Assembly: GCA_030526405.1 (NCBI GenBank)
Contig: JAUNCZ010000003.1
Coordinates: forward strand, 1 to 64,000
Direction: 5' to 3'
Length of the DNA: 64,000 nt
Source of the DNA: Lachnospiraceae bacterium
Lineage (GTDB): Bacteria > Bacillota > Clostridia > Lachnospirales > Lachnospiraceae
A model generated the notes under the pieces. The model saw only the letters and a list, made by a program, of their open reading frames with translations. It had not been told where the DNA came from and ran no database searches. Shown piece after piece: positions 54,250-62,278 of this stretch. Position 1 is the first letter of the stretch; every line of letters starts with the position of its first letter. The position numbers were made by a program, and so were the translations under genes.

Positions 54250-54453
54250 CCCATTCCGCGGACCCACGAGACGCTTCTGCGGCTGGTCGACCGTGAACCC
54301 GCTTGCGTAAGCAAGCTGGGTTCAAGTCCCCTTCCCAGACAACAAAAAAGGAGGCAGTTTTCTCTCTTCTCCTTCTTCTCATCTGCGGAAGATGGGGCGG
54401 AATGGGAAAAAGGTCCGGTGGACCTTTTTCCCATTCCGCGGACCGACGAGACG
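54250..54453. repeat. tRNA-associated hairpin repeat cluster, right copy
   Basis: Contains CATTCCGCGGACCCACGAGA, the GAACCC...GGGTTC stem (54295-54323), AAGTCCCCTTCCCAGAC, CTGCGGAAGATGGGGCGGAA (from about 54383) and a perfect 20-bp inverted repeat GCGGAATGGGAAAAAGGTCC (54397-54416) with GGACCTTTTTCCCATTCCGC (54420-54439), loop GGT. It then repeats GGACCGACGAGACG and stops at 54453, where the island begins. Confidence 0.85.
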
Positions 54454-54753
54454 GTTGTTCTTTTGTCCCAACAAAAACCGGATGATGTAATAGAGGTCGA
54501 CCTTGATTTGGACGAATTGGATATTACATCTGCCGAGTCAAAAGCAACTTATCAGGAAATCAAGGATTATGTGCTGAAAGAATTTGGCTTAAAGGTATCA
54601 ACATTATATATTTCCCAAATTAAGAGGAAGTGCGGCATTGAAGTAGGAGAACATTACAATTTCTCTCAGAAAGAAAATCAGAGAGTGCCGCAGTGTCCAA
54701 AAGAAAAGGAAGATGCTATCCGAGCTGCTCTTGAACATTTTGCAATGATCTAA
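54448..54753 (+). pseudogene. 3' fragment of an RlmD-type 23S rRNA (uracil) methyltransferase gene
   Basis: About 101 codons beginning with ETVVLLSQQKPDDVIEVDL and including YQEIKDYVLKEFGLKVSTLY and ISQIKRKCGIEVGEHY. The first part is the conserved end of RlmD (RumA), the rest a C-terminal extension found on versions carried by integrative elements of gut Firmicutes. The catalytic domain is missing. It begins at the exact base where the flanking repeat stops, so it marks an integration or recombination joint. It may still be expressed as a small protein, but no start codon with a ribosome site is clear. Confidence 0.75.
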
Positions 54754-54785
54754 AGGTCGTTGCTGATTTCAAGGAGGAAAAGCAT

Positions 54786-55160
54786 ATGAAGTCAATTTTT
54801 GAAGAAATGGGCGGAACCTACACGCTGGGAGCAGATGGGATGTATTATCCGGATTTAGAATTACCGGCAGATGAAGAACCTCGATATGGTAAGTATGGCC
54901 GTATGCACAGAGATTATATCAAAGAACATCGTCCTTGGCTCTACACGGAGCTTTTGATGGACGGCAAGCTGGTGTCCCACCTGAATGCCATTGATGACCA
55001 GGCGCACGAGAGAAAGGAGCTGCTGACCCGACAGATGCAGGAAAGAAAGGGCATCAACGAAGCACTGAAAGCCCGTGACCAGATGGCCTGGGTCGGTGCT
55101 ATGAACAATATTCGCAATGCTGCGGAGGAGATTGTTTTAAGTGAATTGATTTATTGCTAA
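54786..55160 (+). CDS. TnpV-family mobile-element protein
   Basis: 124 residues matching the TnpV family: MGGTYTLGADGMYYPDLELP, YGRMHRDYIKEHRPWLYTEL, MAWVGAMNNIRNAAEEIVLS. Function unknown; TnpV genes lie in clostridial conjugative and mobilizable elements. AAGGAGG precedes the ATG. First complete gene of the island. Confidence 0.88.
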   Translation: MKSIFEEMGGTYTLGADGMYYPDLELPADEEPRYGKYGRMHRDYIKEHRPWLYTELLMDGKLVSHLNAIDDQAHERKELLTRQMQERKGINEALKARDQMAWVGAMNNIRNAAEEIVLSELIYC

Positions 55161-55165
55161 AGTGA

Positions 55166-55216
55166 AAGGTCATAACAGTAACATGAATGAAGTTACTGCT
55201 ATGACCTTCCTTTTTT
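55166..55216 (+). terminator. Rho-independent terminator after tnpV
   Basis: AAGGTCATAACAGTAAC, nine-base loop, GTTACTGCTATGACCTT, then CCTTTTTT; 17-bp stem with one mismatch. Confidence 0.9.
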
Positions 55217-55231
55217 GCTATAAAAGCACTA

Positions 55232-56626
55232 TTATGGGTTCAATTTTTCTCCAACGATTTTCATTTGCTCCTGTGTAGGTTCCCAATCGAAGTTGATTTC
55301 TACAATGAGATCATCATAGCAGAGAAGATATTTGTTCTCCCAACCATAGACAGAATCGTACAGTCGATACACTTCGTTCGCACCCCAGCTCATGGCATCC
55401 TGTGCGATATATTGACTTTCATTTATTGGGTGCAATTTCTCCCCTTCATAAACCAAACGGGTTTTACAAATATCATAAAACGCAGGGAGTTTAACAAATA
55501 CCATCGTATATTCCAGTTGATGAAGCTCCTTGTAGTTGTCTGCATCAAATCGAGGTCGCTGGCGCAAAACAAACTGTCCAAGCAGGAGAGATTCATCCCC
55601 GCTTCGCTCTTTGGTATATCCATCGTTTTCTTCGCCTGTCAAATCTTCAATCGTTAAAGGAAGCTCATCGTTATGAATAACCCAAGTCATTCCTCCGTGT
55701 TCGTAAGTGCCTTCTGCTTCATCGGCGAAGAATCCCAGGGAAGAAAGCTTTAAGGTTCCGAAAGTAATCAATCCCATCAGTGCAAAGGCGAGGATAAAAT
55801 CGACAAGAATTGTAATGGTTCGATTGACTCCACGGGAAGCTTTTCGTTTCTTAAGGGCATTTTTCGTTGCGTTTACTGCCAATATCAGCAATGGCATATA
55901 GAAACACATGACAATGCCAATCCATCTGCGCAATTTATCTACAGTAAAGATAAAACTAATTCCCCAATAGATGAAACCGATAATGACGGCACCTAAAATT
56001 ACTTTTTGGAACCTGGAGGTGCTTACAGGCTTCAAAAATTCTCCTTGTTCTGCTAATTTTTTTGCTTTGTGATACCAACGAAAATAACATATCAGTTCCA
56101 CCACACAGAGAATCAACAATACAAGATAGCACAGCCCGGTAAACAGTTTTACTGGACTTGCTAATTGACCGATGGGATCACCGAGCATCCCACTGACAAA
56201 TAAGCCGCCGCACATAATTGAGATTAGCAGCAGGAGAAGATAAGACGGAATGAAACTCTTTTTTGCAGATGCGTGGATGCTCTGGAGTTCCAGCACCGGC
56301 TCCGTTTCGATAGGAGTAGGGTTCTCCTGCTCGTTATAGAAAATCTGAAGCTGAGCGGAAGTGCAGGCCAGTTTCCAACCAGTGTGGGCACAGAACTCAT
56401 GGAAAGTCTTTTGTTCATCAGTAGGCTCTGGATCAAATTCAGATGCCTTCGGATAATAAGAGACAGCAAACTTTACAGGTTTCGGATCGATGCGATGGTA
56501 TACCCAACCGAAGTTACTCATTCGTTCAATCATCCATCCTTTCGCAGCCATCTTCTCCAAGTGTCTGCTGATTCCGGCATGGTCATAAAAAGAGAATACT
56601 TCCATCCGTTTCTTTGTGTTTTTCAT
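55232..56626 (-). CDS. DUF2812-family membrane protein
   Basis: 464 residues. N-terminal DUF2812 region (FSFYDHAGISRHLEKMAAKG, WVYHRIDPKPVKFAVSYYPK), about five membrane segments between residues 140 and 310, and a C-terminal soluble part. The ATG overlaps the PadR stop (ATGA). PadR-DUF2812 pairs are common in Firmicutes, where the regulator controls the membrane protein. The cargo role is unknown; envelope stress or antibiotic response are guesses. Confidence 0.83.
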   Translation of the reverse strand: MKNTKKRMEVFSFYDHAGISRHLEKMAAKGWMIERMSNFGWVYHRIDPKPVKFAVSYYPKASEFDPEPTDEQKTFHEFCAHTGWKLACTSAQLQIFYNEQENPTPIETEPVLELQSIHASAKKSFIPSYLLLLLISIMCGGLFVSGMLGDPIGQLASPVKLFTGLCYLVLLILCVVELICYFRWYHKAKKLAEQGEFLKPVSTSRFQKVILGAVIIGFIYWGISFIFTVDKLRRWIGIVMCFYMPLLILAVNATKNALKKRKASRGVNRTITILVDFILAFALMGLITFGTLKLSSLGFFADEAEGTYEHGGMTWVIHNDELPLTIEDLTGEENDGYTKERSGDESLLLGQFVLRQRPRFDADNYKELHQLEYTMVFVKLPAFYDICKTRLVYEGEKLHPINESQYIAQDAMSWGANEVYRLYDSVYGWENKYLLCYDDLIVEINFDWEPTQEQMKIVGEKLNP

Positions 56627-56946
56627 TTGGCATCCTCCTCTCCGAAAATCAAATGATAATCGGCCAGCTGTGCAGTTAGTCTGGCACATTCTTTCTCTAA
56701 CATTTCCCTGCCTTTATCAGTAAGGATATAGCTGCGGCGTCTTCCTTCAACTTTTGTCTCCCGGATCATTTCAGCATCCTGGAACTGTTCAAGCAGAGTG
56801 TAAAGGGTTCCTGAACCTACATTGACTCGATGGTTTGTCATGGCAGGAACCTTATCCAGAATATCCATACCATAACATTCTTCTTTTAGACAAAGCAAAG
56901 TGTAAAACATCTGCTCCGTCAGCGTCTGAAATTTTGCTCTTGCCAC
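56623..56946 (-). CDS. PadR-family transcriptional repressor
   Basis: 107 residues. Winged helix: LTEQMFYTLLCLKEECYGMD, VGSGTLYTLLEQFQDAEMIR, RRRSYILTDKGREMLEKE. GTG at 56946 (VARAKFQTL) is chosen because GGAGGTGAG lies 4 bases before it; upstream in-frame codons contain the operator. Probably represses its own operon through the two CTCGATATTCGAG sites. Confidence 0.9.
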   Translation of the reverse strand: MARAKFQTLTEQMFYTLLCLKEECYGMDILDKVPAMTNHRVNVGSGTLYTLLEQFQDAEMIRETKVEGRRRSYILTDKGREMLEKECARLTAQLADYHLIFGEEDAK

Positions 56947-56963
56947 ATAGCTCACCTCCAATC

Positions 56964-57018
56964 CTCGAATATCGAGTATCTTCATCTTTATTATATGCTC
57001 GAATATCGAGAATGTCAA
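56964..57018 (-). promoter_or_regulatory. PadR-DUF2812 promoter with paired operators
   Basis: Minus strand TTGACA (57018-57013), exact 17-base spacer, TATAAT (56995-56990). CTCGATATTCGAG lies in the spacer (57010-56998) and again just past the start (56976-56964), 34 bases apart. A consensus promoter blocked by two identical palindromes is the expected plan for a tight, inducible repressor. Confidence 0.9.
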
Positions 57019-57112
57019 TATGCTTCATAGTAAAATTCCAAAAAGCGATAGCCTACTTTTCAATCAGAAAAGAAGATGTTATTCACACTTCCCGAAAAGT
57101 TGGCGAGAAGTG

Positions 57113-57154
57113 AAAAGCGGGTTTGTATCATTCACTTGATACAAGCCCGCTTTT
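57113..57154 (-). terminator. Terminator after the 57157 hydrolase gene
   Basis: AAAAGCGGGTTTGTATCA and TGATACAAGCCCGCTTTT form an 18-bp stem with one wobble, directly after the stop codon. May act in both directions. Confidence 0.8.
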
Positions 57155-57156
57155 CA

Positions 57157-58167
57157 TTATTGTGGAATATTCACTGTTACATCCTGCCAATTTTCATTGG
57201 TTTTGATTTCTGCATTCTCTCCAAAGAACGCCTTGCCGGCTTCTTCGTCGCCCTGCAGCCAGTACATAAACCAGGCGGTCATATATCCGTCTGCACTATG
57301 GGGAATATCTCCGTGGTCTTTGCCGACAAGTCTGCCGATCACCGTGGGAACGGAATCCGGCATCGCATCATAGCACGCTCTCAGCCACCAAAGCGGGCAG
57401 ATGCCCTGAGTTTCGCCCTCGGCAAGCTCCAGTCTGTTTTCCTCCACATTACCGGCATCTGCATTGCCTGTGCCTGCAACCATGAAAGCCGGGATAGAAA
57501 GCGTAGCTGTATCGCAGTTCCAGCCTCCGCCCAGCTCACCATCCAACAAATTCAGCGCATAGGCCACCGCACTGGAAGTGGTGCTTTGGGCGCAGATTGC
57601 TTTGTACTTATTTCCGTTTTCATGCTGCGTGACAGCGTTGATTGCGCCCACACCTCCCTGGGAGTGACCCGCAATACCGATATTCTCGGTATCAATGTGT
57701 CCATAGAACACACTTTGAGAATCTTCGTTCAACGCAAGCATATAGTCGAGTGTCGTTGCGGCAGATGCGCCGGTTCTGGTGTTTTCGTCCTCGTTGCCAA
57801 CCACAATGAAACCCCAGGATGCAAGATGGCGGAATCCGGCAGAGGACGCAGATGCCTTAGCTCCTGTTCCGTTTACCATAAGTACAAGAGGATAGGTTTT
57901 TGTTCCGCTCTCCAATTCTTTGGGATACCAAACAGAATAGGTTTTACAAACATCATCACCAACATCAAACTGTACAGAAGAAACTTCATATTCGCCCAAA
58001 GCGGTGTATTTTTCTTCGATTGCACCCTTGGGGCTTGCGAACTTCCAGTAGTTTTCGTTTTTGTATCCTGCAAATATTACCAGCAGAATCACGCCAATAA
58101 TGATAAGTGCGATCAACGCAGCCACTCCAATCAAAATCGATTTCATAATTTTTCCTGCTATTTTCAT
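57157..58167 (-). CDS. Membrane-anchored alpha/beta hydrolase
   Basis: 336 residues. An N-terminal membrane segment (SILIGVAALIALIIIGVILL) anchors or exports it. The nucleophile elbow is GHSQGGVGA (Ser around 190), oxyanion region LVMVNGTG, later GKDHGDIPHS supplying the His. It resembles chlorophyllase/PET-hydrolase-like serine esterases. It follows the lipase at 58178 by 10 bases and shares its operon. Substrate unknown. Confidence 0.82.
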   Translation of the reverse strand: MKIAGKIMKSILIGVAALIALIIIGVILLVIFAGYKNENYWKFASPKGAIEEKYTALGEYEVSSVQFDVGDDVCKTYSVWYPKELESGTKTYPLVLMVNGTGAKASASSAGFRHLASWGFIVVGNEDENTRTGASAATTLDYMLALNEDSQSVFYGHIDTENIGIAGHSQGGVGAINAVTQHENGNKYKAICAQSTTSSAVAYALNLLDGELGGGWNCDTATLSIPAFMVAGTGNADAGNVEENRLELAEGETQGICPLWWLRACYDAMPDSVPTVIGRLVGKDHGDIPHSADGYMTAWFMYWLQGDEEAGKAFFGENAEIKTNENWQDVTVNIPQ

Positions 58168-58177
58168 CTCTTTCTCC

Positions 58178-59140
58178 TCACTTTACCGGCAAATAGGTAT
58201 TCAGATATTCTTCTACAGTGTCCATCCACTGTGCATAAATCTTGGTGTCATTCTGCAATCCGTGCCCGGAATGAGGAAATTCGAAATACTTGTAGTCCAC
58301 ACCGTGTTCTTCCAATGCTGCCTTCAAAGGGAGGGAAGCAAGGAACGGCTGCATTTTATCATGGGTGCCGTAGGCAACCACCGTTGCGGGAGAATCGGCT
58401 GTGACCCAATCCGCAGCGGAAATCGGTTTGACCTTTTCGAGATATGAGCCATCTGCGACTTCCGCAGGGGTAATTTCCGTTCCCGCCATCACAGAAAACA
58501 GTCCTGCACAGGCTTCATCACTCTGATCCAGTCCGAAAACGCCCCAATCCTCCTGATAGAAGCTGGCAGGGCCAACGCCACCGAAGGTCAGCACAACCGG
58601 AACAGGAGCTTGTGCTGCGTCACGGTAAGCATAAATCATGGCCAGGGCATGACCGGCAGAACCGCCGCCGATTGCCATTTTGCCGATTTTGTAGCCCAGC
58701 TTTTCCGCTTCGGCAATCACAGAGGGGATGCTGTCCCGAGTTTCAACAGACTGGCTGTATACGCTGGCCGTGGGATTTTCTTCGTTGAACAAGGTGTAGT
58801 TGATACCGGCAGCAACATAACCCTTGGAGCAGAGCCATTGCAGCATTTCCGCATCCCCGGATTTGTCCCCAGAAGTAAAGCCACCCGGATGGAGATAGAC
58901 CACAAGGCCGTAGTTTTCTTTACTGTCATCAGCAGGCAGATACAGGTCAAACTTGTTTGCCTCTTTTTCTCCGTAGACCAAGTCTGTATGTACCGTACCG
59001 ACAGAATCATTCCACTTCACAGAGTATTTCCCGCCCAGGGGATCTTGTGTCAGCTTCATAACCGCAGACAACGCAAACACCACAATGAAAAGCACCACAT
59101 AGAGCAGTCCCCACAGCACTTTTCGCACCCCTTTCCTCAT
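58178..59140 (-). CDS. Membrane-anchored alpha/beta hydrolase (BD-FAE/lipase type)
   Basis: 320 residues. Signal-anchor at 8-28 (VLWGLLYVVLFIVVFALSAV). HPGGFTSGDKSG is the HGG oxyanion motif, GGGSAGHALAM the nucleophile elbow, and FPHSGHGL gives the His. It is probably a carboxylesterase active outside the membrane. ATG at 59140 has GGAGGG upstream and overlaps the stop of the 44-codon ORF (TATGA). Confidence 0.84.
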   Translation of the reverse strand: MRKGVRKVLWGLLYVVLFIVVFALSAVMKLTQDPLGGKYSVKWNDSVGTVHTDLVYGEKEANKFDLYLPADDSKENYGLVVYLHPGGFTSGDKSGDAEMLQWLCSKGYVAAGINYTLFNEENPTASVYSQSVETRDSIPSVIAEAEKLGYKIGKMAIGGGSAGHALAMIYAYRDAAQAPVPVVLTFGGVGPASFYQEDWGVFGLDQSDEACAGLFSVMAGTEITPAEVADGSYLEKVKPISAADWVTADSPATVVAYGTHDKMQPFLASLPLKAALEEHGVDYKYFEFPHSGHGLQNDTKIYAQWMDTVEEYLNTYLPVK

Positions 59141-59271
59141 AGAAAATTCCCTCCAAACAGCGTACCGCCCAGCAGCAGGTTCAGAAAGGCTCGCACAGCC
59201 AATCGCCCCAGTGCGAAGGCAACGACAACAATTACAGCAATGATAATCAACCGTTTTGTCATAACGGACAT
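59137..59271 (-). CDS. Small membrane protein, first gene of the hydrolase operon
   Basis: 44 residues, starting MSVMTKRLIIIAVIVVVAFA and ending GTLFGGNFL. One hydrophobic segment. AGGAGGAAAATCC precedes the ATG at 59271 and the stop overlaps the next start, both good signs of real translation. Function unknown; perhaps a partner of the hydrolases. Confidence 0.72.
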   Translation of the reverse strand: MSVMTKRLIIIAVIVVVAFALGRLAVRAFLNLLLGGTLFGGNFL

Positions 59272-59352
59272 GGATTTTCCTCCTTGATATTTTTTCCTTG
59301 ACGAAACATTTGTTACGCCTTATACTATACAGCACAGGAGAAAAAAGATAAA

Positions 59353-59377
59353 GTCACAATCATAGGCCGATTGTGAC
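59353..59377. promoter_or_regulatory. Palindromic operator between tetR and the hydrolase operon
   Basis: GTCACAATC (59353-59361), ATAGGCC, GATTGTGAC (59369-59377): perfect 9-bp arms. On the minus side TATAGT (59329-59324) is a likely -10 for the hydrolase operon. Position between divergent genes fits a TetR-type operator. Confidence 0.75.
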
Positions 59378-59395
59378 ATCAAGGAGTCAAAGTGT

Positions 59396-59905
59396 ATGGG
59401 ATATAATAAAAGAAACGATGAGATCAACGCCATTACCAAAGAAAGCATTGCTGTTGCCTATTATGAATTGCTGCAAAGTGAGCAGAATATTTCCGTGACC
59501 ATGATTTGCGAAAAAGCCGGAGTTTCCCGCAATGCCTATTACCGTAACTTCAATTCCACGGACGAAATCATCCTATATTGCCTGATTTTGAAATGGGCAA
59601 AGTATTGTGAAATCAATCCCGTGCCGCCGGAAAATGGAGAAGTATTGAAGCAAAGACTGATTCAGTTCTTTTATGCGGAAAAAGACTTTGTCCGGGCAAT
59701 CCAAAAACACGAGAAAGTCTATCTGATTGAGGAGTTGTTCCGAAAAGTCATTGTCCCGGAAGAAGATATTGGCATGGCGAAATACTTTCTGTATGTGGTT
59801 GCTTATTCGGTTTACGGTGTCATCCGGGCAATGATCGATAACGATTTTTCGGAAACACCGGAGCAGATTCTGGCAATGGGAGAAAATTTCAAGGGAGCAA
59901 TATAG
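59396..59905 (+). CDS. TetR-family transcriptional regulator
   Basis: 169 residues. HTH: ISVTMICEKAGVSRNAYYRN, followed by FNSTDEIILYC; C-terminal helices form the ligand domain. AAGGAG precedes the ATG. Divergent from the hydrolase operon, which it most likely represses through the 59353-59377 palindrome. Confidence 0.87.
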   Translation: MGYNKRNDEINAITKESIAVAYYELLQSEQNISVTMICEKAGVSRNAYYRNFNSTDEIILYCLILKWAKYCEINPVPPENGEVLKQRLIQFFYAEKDFVRAIQKHEKVYLIEELFRKVIVPEEDIGMAKYFLYVVAYSVYGVIRAMIDNDFSETPEQILAMGENFKGAI

Positions 59906-59909
59906 AATA

Positions 59910-59952
59910 ATCACCACAGTTACCTGTATCAGAGCAACTGTGGTGATTTTTT
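59910..59952 (+). terminator. Terminator after tetR
   Basis: ATCACCACAGTT, 14-base loop, AACTGTGGTGAT, then five T. Confidence 0.88.
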
Positions 59953-59955
59953 GCA

Positions 59956-61656
59956 TTACCGTTCGTAATCTTTTTGCTTTTTCTTCTGCGGCTTCACTTT
60001 TTCGGGTTCCTCGTGACGGAGTTGTTTCCGAACAGAAGGCTTTCTTATATCTTCCCCAAGCATCTTCTTGACTTCCTGTTTGCTTTGGCTCATCTGGTTA
60101 TAGTCGTATCTATCGCCATACAGATTCTGAAGCTGATCACTTGCGGATTGTTCCTTCTCTGGTCGCAGTTCCATGCGTGCATCGGTTAATTCATCTGCAT
60201 CCACATCGGCAGCGGTTTTCGCCAAATCCCTGTATCTTTCCAGGGTGCTGTCCAGTTCGGCAGTAAATTTCGCTTCCGCCTGTCCCAGAGCTTCCATCTG
60301 TGTATCCAGATTCTTTACTTCTTTTTTGAATTTGGAGAAGGCCGCATCATCCGCACACTCCATACTGTTCAGAAGCATGGACTTTTCGGATTTCAGTTCC
60401 TCCAAATCCTCAGTCAGCGTGGCAACCTGTTCTGACAATTTCTGATGCTTTATCACATGAACAAAGGACAGAGAATCCTGTTCTGCACGGAGCTGCTTTC
60501 GCTCTGCGCTTTTCTCTTTGATTTCCTGCTTGATTTCCGTATATCGTTCCATGACCGGTTTTACAGCATCCACATAGTCAGAGATTTTTTGCTTGCCGAT
60601 ACGGATATGACTGATACGGTACACAAGAACAATCATATTCTCTCGCAGAGTTTCCAGGGCATTTGCCAACTCTGGAATGGAAGTTTTTACTGCATCAGCC
60701 AGCTTTTTGAGCTGCGCTTTCAGTTCCCGGAGAAGGGTGTTGTCTGCCTTGATCTGGCGATTGATTTCGCAGCGGTCAGAAACAATACCCATCGCTTCCA
60801 GCTTTCGTGCGTGATAGCCCTCATGGATGGTGGGCAGTTCGTCCAGTCCCCGTGCGGCGTGACTACGGTGGTCGATCCGGGCGGCTATCTCCGGATACTG
60901 AGCCAGATGCCGATTGGTAACAGTTGCCCAGTTTTCCCGCCAGATGAGCAGCTGTTCATCGCTGTTCCAACGCTGAGAAATTGGATTCTGCCTGCCGTAC
61001 TTTGTGCTTTTGGGGTACTTGTTTGCTCGCTCATAGCCATGCTTCTCAGCTTCTGAGGGAGCCATATAGGTCTTTTTTCCTCTGACCTTGTATTGATACT
61101 GCTTCTCCCAACCATCCGCCTGTGCGGCCTTATACTCGGCAGAGGTAAATCCCCGTTCTTCTCCATCCTTCACACACAGATATTCTTTTTCGGTTTTGTG
61201 CTGCCATTTGCCGTTTTCCTGTAAGGGGCGAACCGTCAGCATAATGTGGGCGTGTGGATTGTGTCCGGGAGGATATGGGTCGTGGATTGCGACATCCGCA
61301 CACATTCCGTCTGCCACAAAGTTGTCTTGAATAAATTCTGTGAGAAGGCTCTTCCAGTCTGCTTTTCCCAGCTCTATGGGAAGTGCTACCACAAATTCAC
61401 GGGCAAGGCGGCTGTCCTTGGTCTTTTCGTTTTCCTCCACCGCATTCCAGAGAACGCTTCGGTCACTCCACGCAGCCGGGGCGATTGGAGGAAGAAATAC
61501 TTCCTGCCAGACAAGCCCTCGTTTTCTGGTGTAATCATGCTGAATTCCATCGTAATCGTTGTATATCTGCGAACAACTCAGATATGCGGAAGCCGCCACA
61601 GCAGAGCGCCCAGCCCCACGGCTGATGACCTTTGCTTCCAGATGGTAAATTGCCAT
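59956..61656 (-). CDS. MobA/MobL (MOBQ) relaxase
   Basis: 566 residues. N-terminal relaxase domain: AIYHLEAKVISRGAGRSAVA with a candidate catalytic Tyr near the N-terminus, and the metal triad in DPYPPGHNPHAHIMLTVRP (HxH). C-terminal half is a long coiled coil (LRELKAQLKKLADAVKTSIP onward) followed by a basic tail. It nicks oriT and leads the strand during mobilization. A matching oriT lies about 270 bases upstream of the start. No coupling protein is seen in the window. Confidence 0.92.
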   Translation of the reverse strand: MAIYHLEAKVISRGAGRSAVAASAYLSCSQIYNDYDGIQHDYTRKRGLVWQEVFLPPIAPAAWSDRSVLWNAVEENEKTKDSRLAREFVVALPIELGKADWKSLLTEFIQDNFVADGMCADVAIHDPYPPGHNPHAHIMLTVRPLQENGKWQHKTEKEYLCVKDGEERGFTSAEYKAAQADGWEKQYQYKVRGKKTYMAPSEAEKHGYERANKYPKSTKYGRQNPISQRWNSDEQLLIWRENWATVTNRHLAQYPEIAARIDHRSHAARGLDELPTIHEGYHARKLEAMGIVSDRCEINRQIKADNTLLRELKAQLKKLADAVKTSIPELANALETLRENMIVLVYRISHIRIGKQKISDYVDAVKPVMERYTEIKQEIKEKSAERKQLRAEQDSLSFVHVIKHQKLSEQVATLTEDLEELKSEKSMLLNSMECADDAAFSKFKKEVKNLDTQMEALGQAEAKFTAELDSTLERYRDLAKTAADVDADELTDARMELRPEKEQSASDQLQNLYGDRYDYNQMSQSKQEVKKMLGEDIRKPSVRKQLRHEEPEKVKPQKKKQKDYER

Positions 61657-61930
61657 TGTGCGTCACCGTCCTTTCGTTTTGTTTCTTTTTCAAAAGAAAA
61701 TGGCTCTATGCTGTGCATGGGGCATCTCCGCAAAAATCTGCCGATGGCAGGTTTGTGCGGGCAGTTGGTGGAATCCCGATGTTGAAAACAAAGGGATTCG
61801 GTATAGGTGGAAACACCGATCACCAACTGCGTGGACAATGATGACAGTTCCGCAGGAATGCAACATTGTCCATTAGGCTTCCGCAGGAGCCGCATCCGCC
61901 TCGCAGAGCGCACGGCCCCGAAGGGGATAC

Positions 61931-61975
61931 CACCGCCCGATGTTATCGGGTGGTGAGTAAGTGCGCCCTTCGGGA
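61931..61975 (+). other. Origin of transfer (oriT), RSF1010/pIP501-like nic region
   Basis: An 11-bp stem CACCGCCCGAT (61931-61941) / ATCGGGTGGTG (61945-61955), loop GTT, one G-T wobble, followed by AGTAAGTGCGCCCTTCGGG. TAAGTGCGCCCT is the nic core known for pIP501 and MOBQ-type plasmids, normally placed just after such an inverted repeat. By analogy the nick falls near 61969/61970. It lies in the otherwise empty gap 61657-61993, in front of the relaxase gene. Confidence 0.85.
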
Positions 61976-61993
61976 ATACGGAGCTTCTGTACC

Positions 61994-62212
61994 TTAGCCG
62001 TTCTCCGCAGCCCCAGCGCTTAATCTACGTTCCAGTTCCGCTTTCAGAGCATCCAGCTCCATAAACTGCACCTCCGGGAATACGCTTTCCAGAATGGCTC
62101 CCTGCTGAATCAGTCTGCGGGTACGCTGTTTTCGTTCCTTCTGGCGGTTTCTGGCCTCCACTGCTTCCTGTCTGTGCTTCGCCTGTAACGCTTTCTTTTC
62201 ATTCTCTGTCAT
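61994..62212 (-). CDS. DUF3847-family protein
   Basis: 72 residues, charged and helical: KKALQAKHRQEAVEARNRQK, RRLIQQGAILESVFPEVQFM, ALKAELERRLSAG. Small proteins of this family lie beside relaxases in gut mobile elements and may be accessory nicking factors, though that is inference. AAAGGACACAACT precedes the ATG. Confidence 0.82.
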   Translation of the reverse strand: MTENEKKALQAKHRQEAVEARNRQKERKQRTRRLIQQGAILESVFPEVQFMELDALKAELERRLSAGAAENG

Positions 62213-62278
62213 AGTTGTGTCCTTTCTGACCGTATCCGGTCTAAATTCTTATTTGATTGGTGCTTAGTTTTGAAAGAA

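Noticed and set aside
54103..54447. Upstream part of the 216-codon frame leading into the RlmD tail
   Set aside because: This part is antisense to def and then repeat sequence; only the codons after 54448 resemble a protein.
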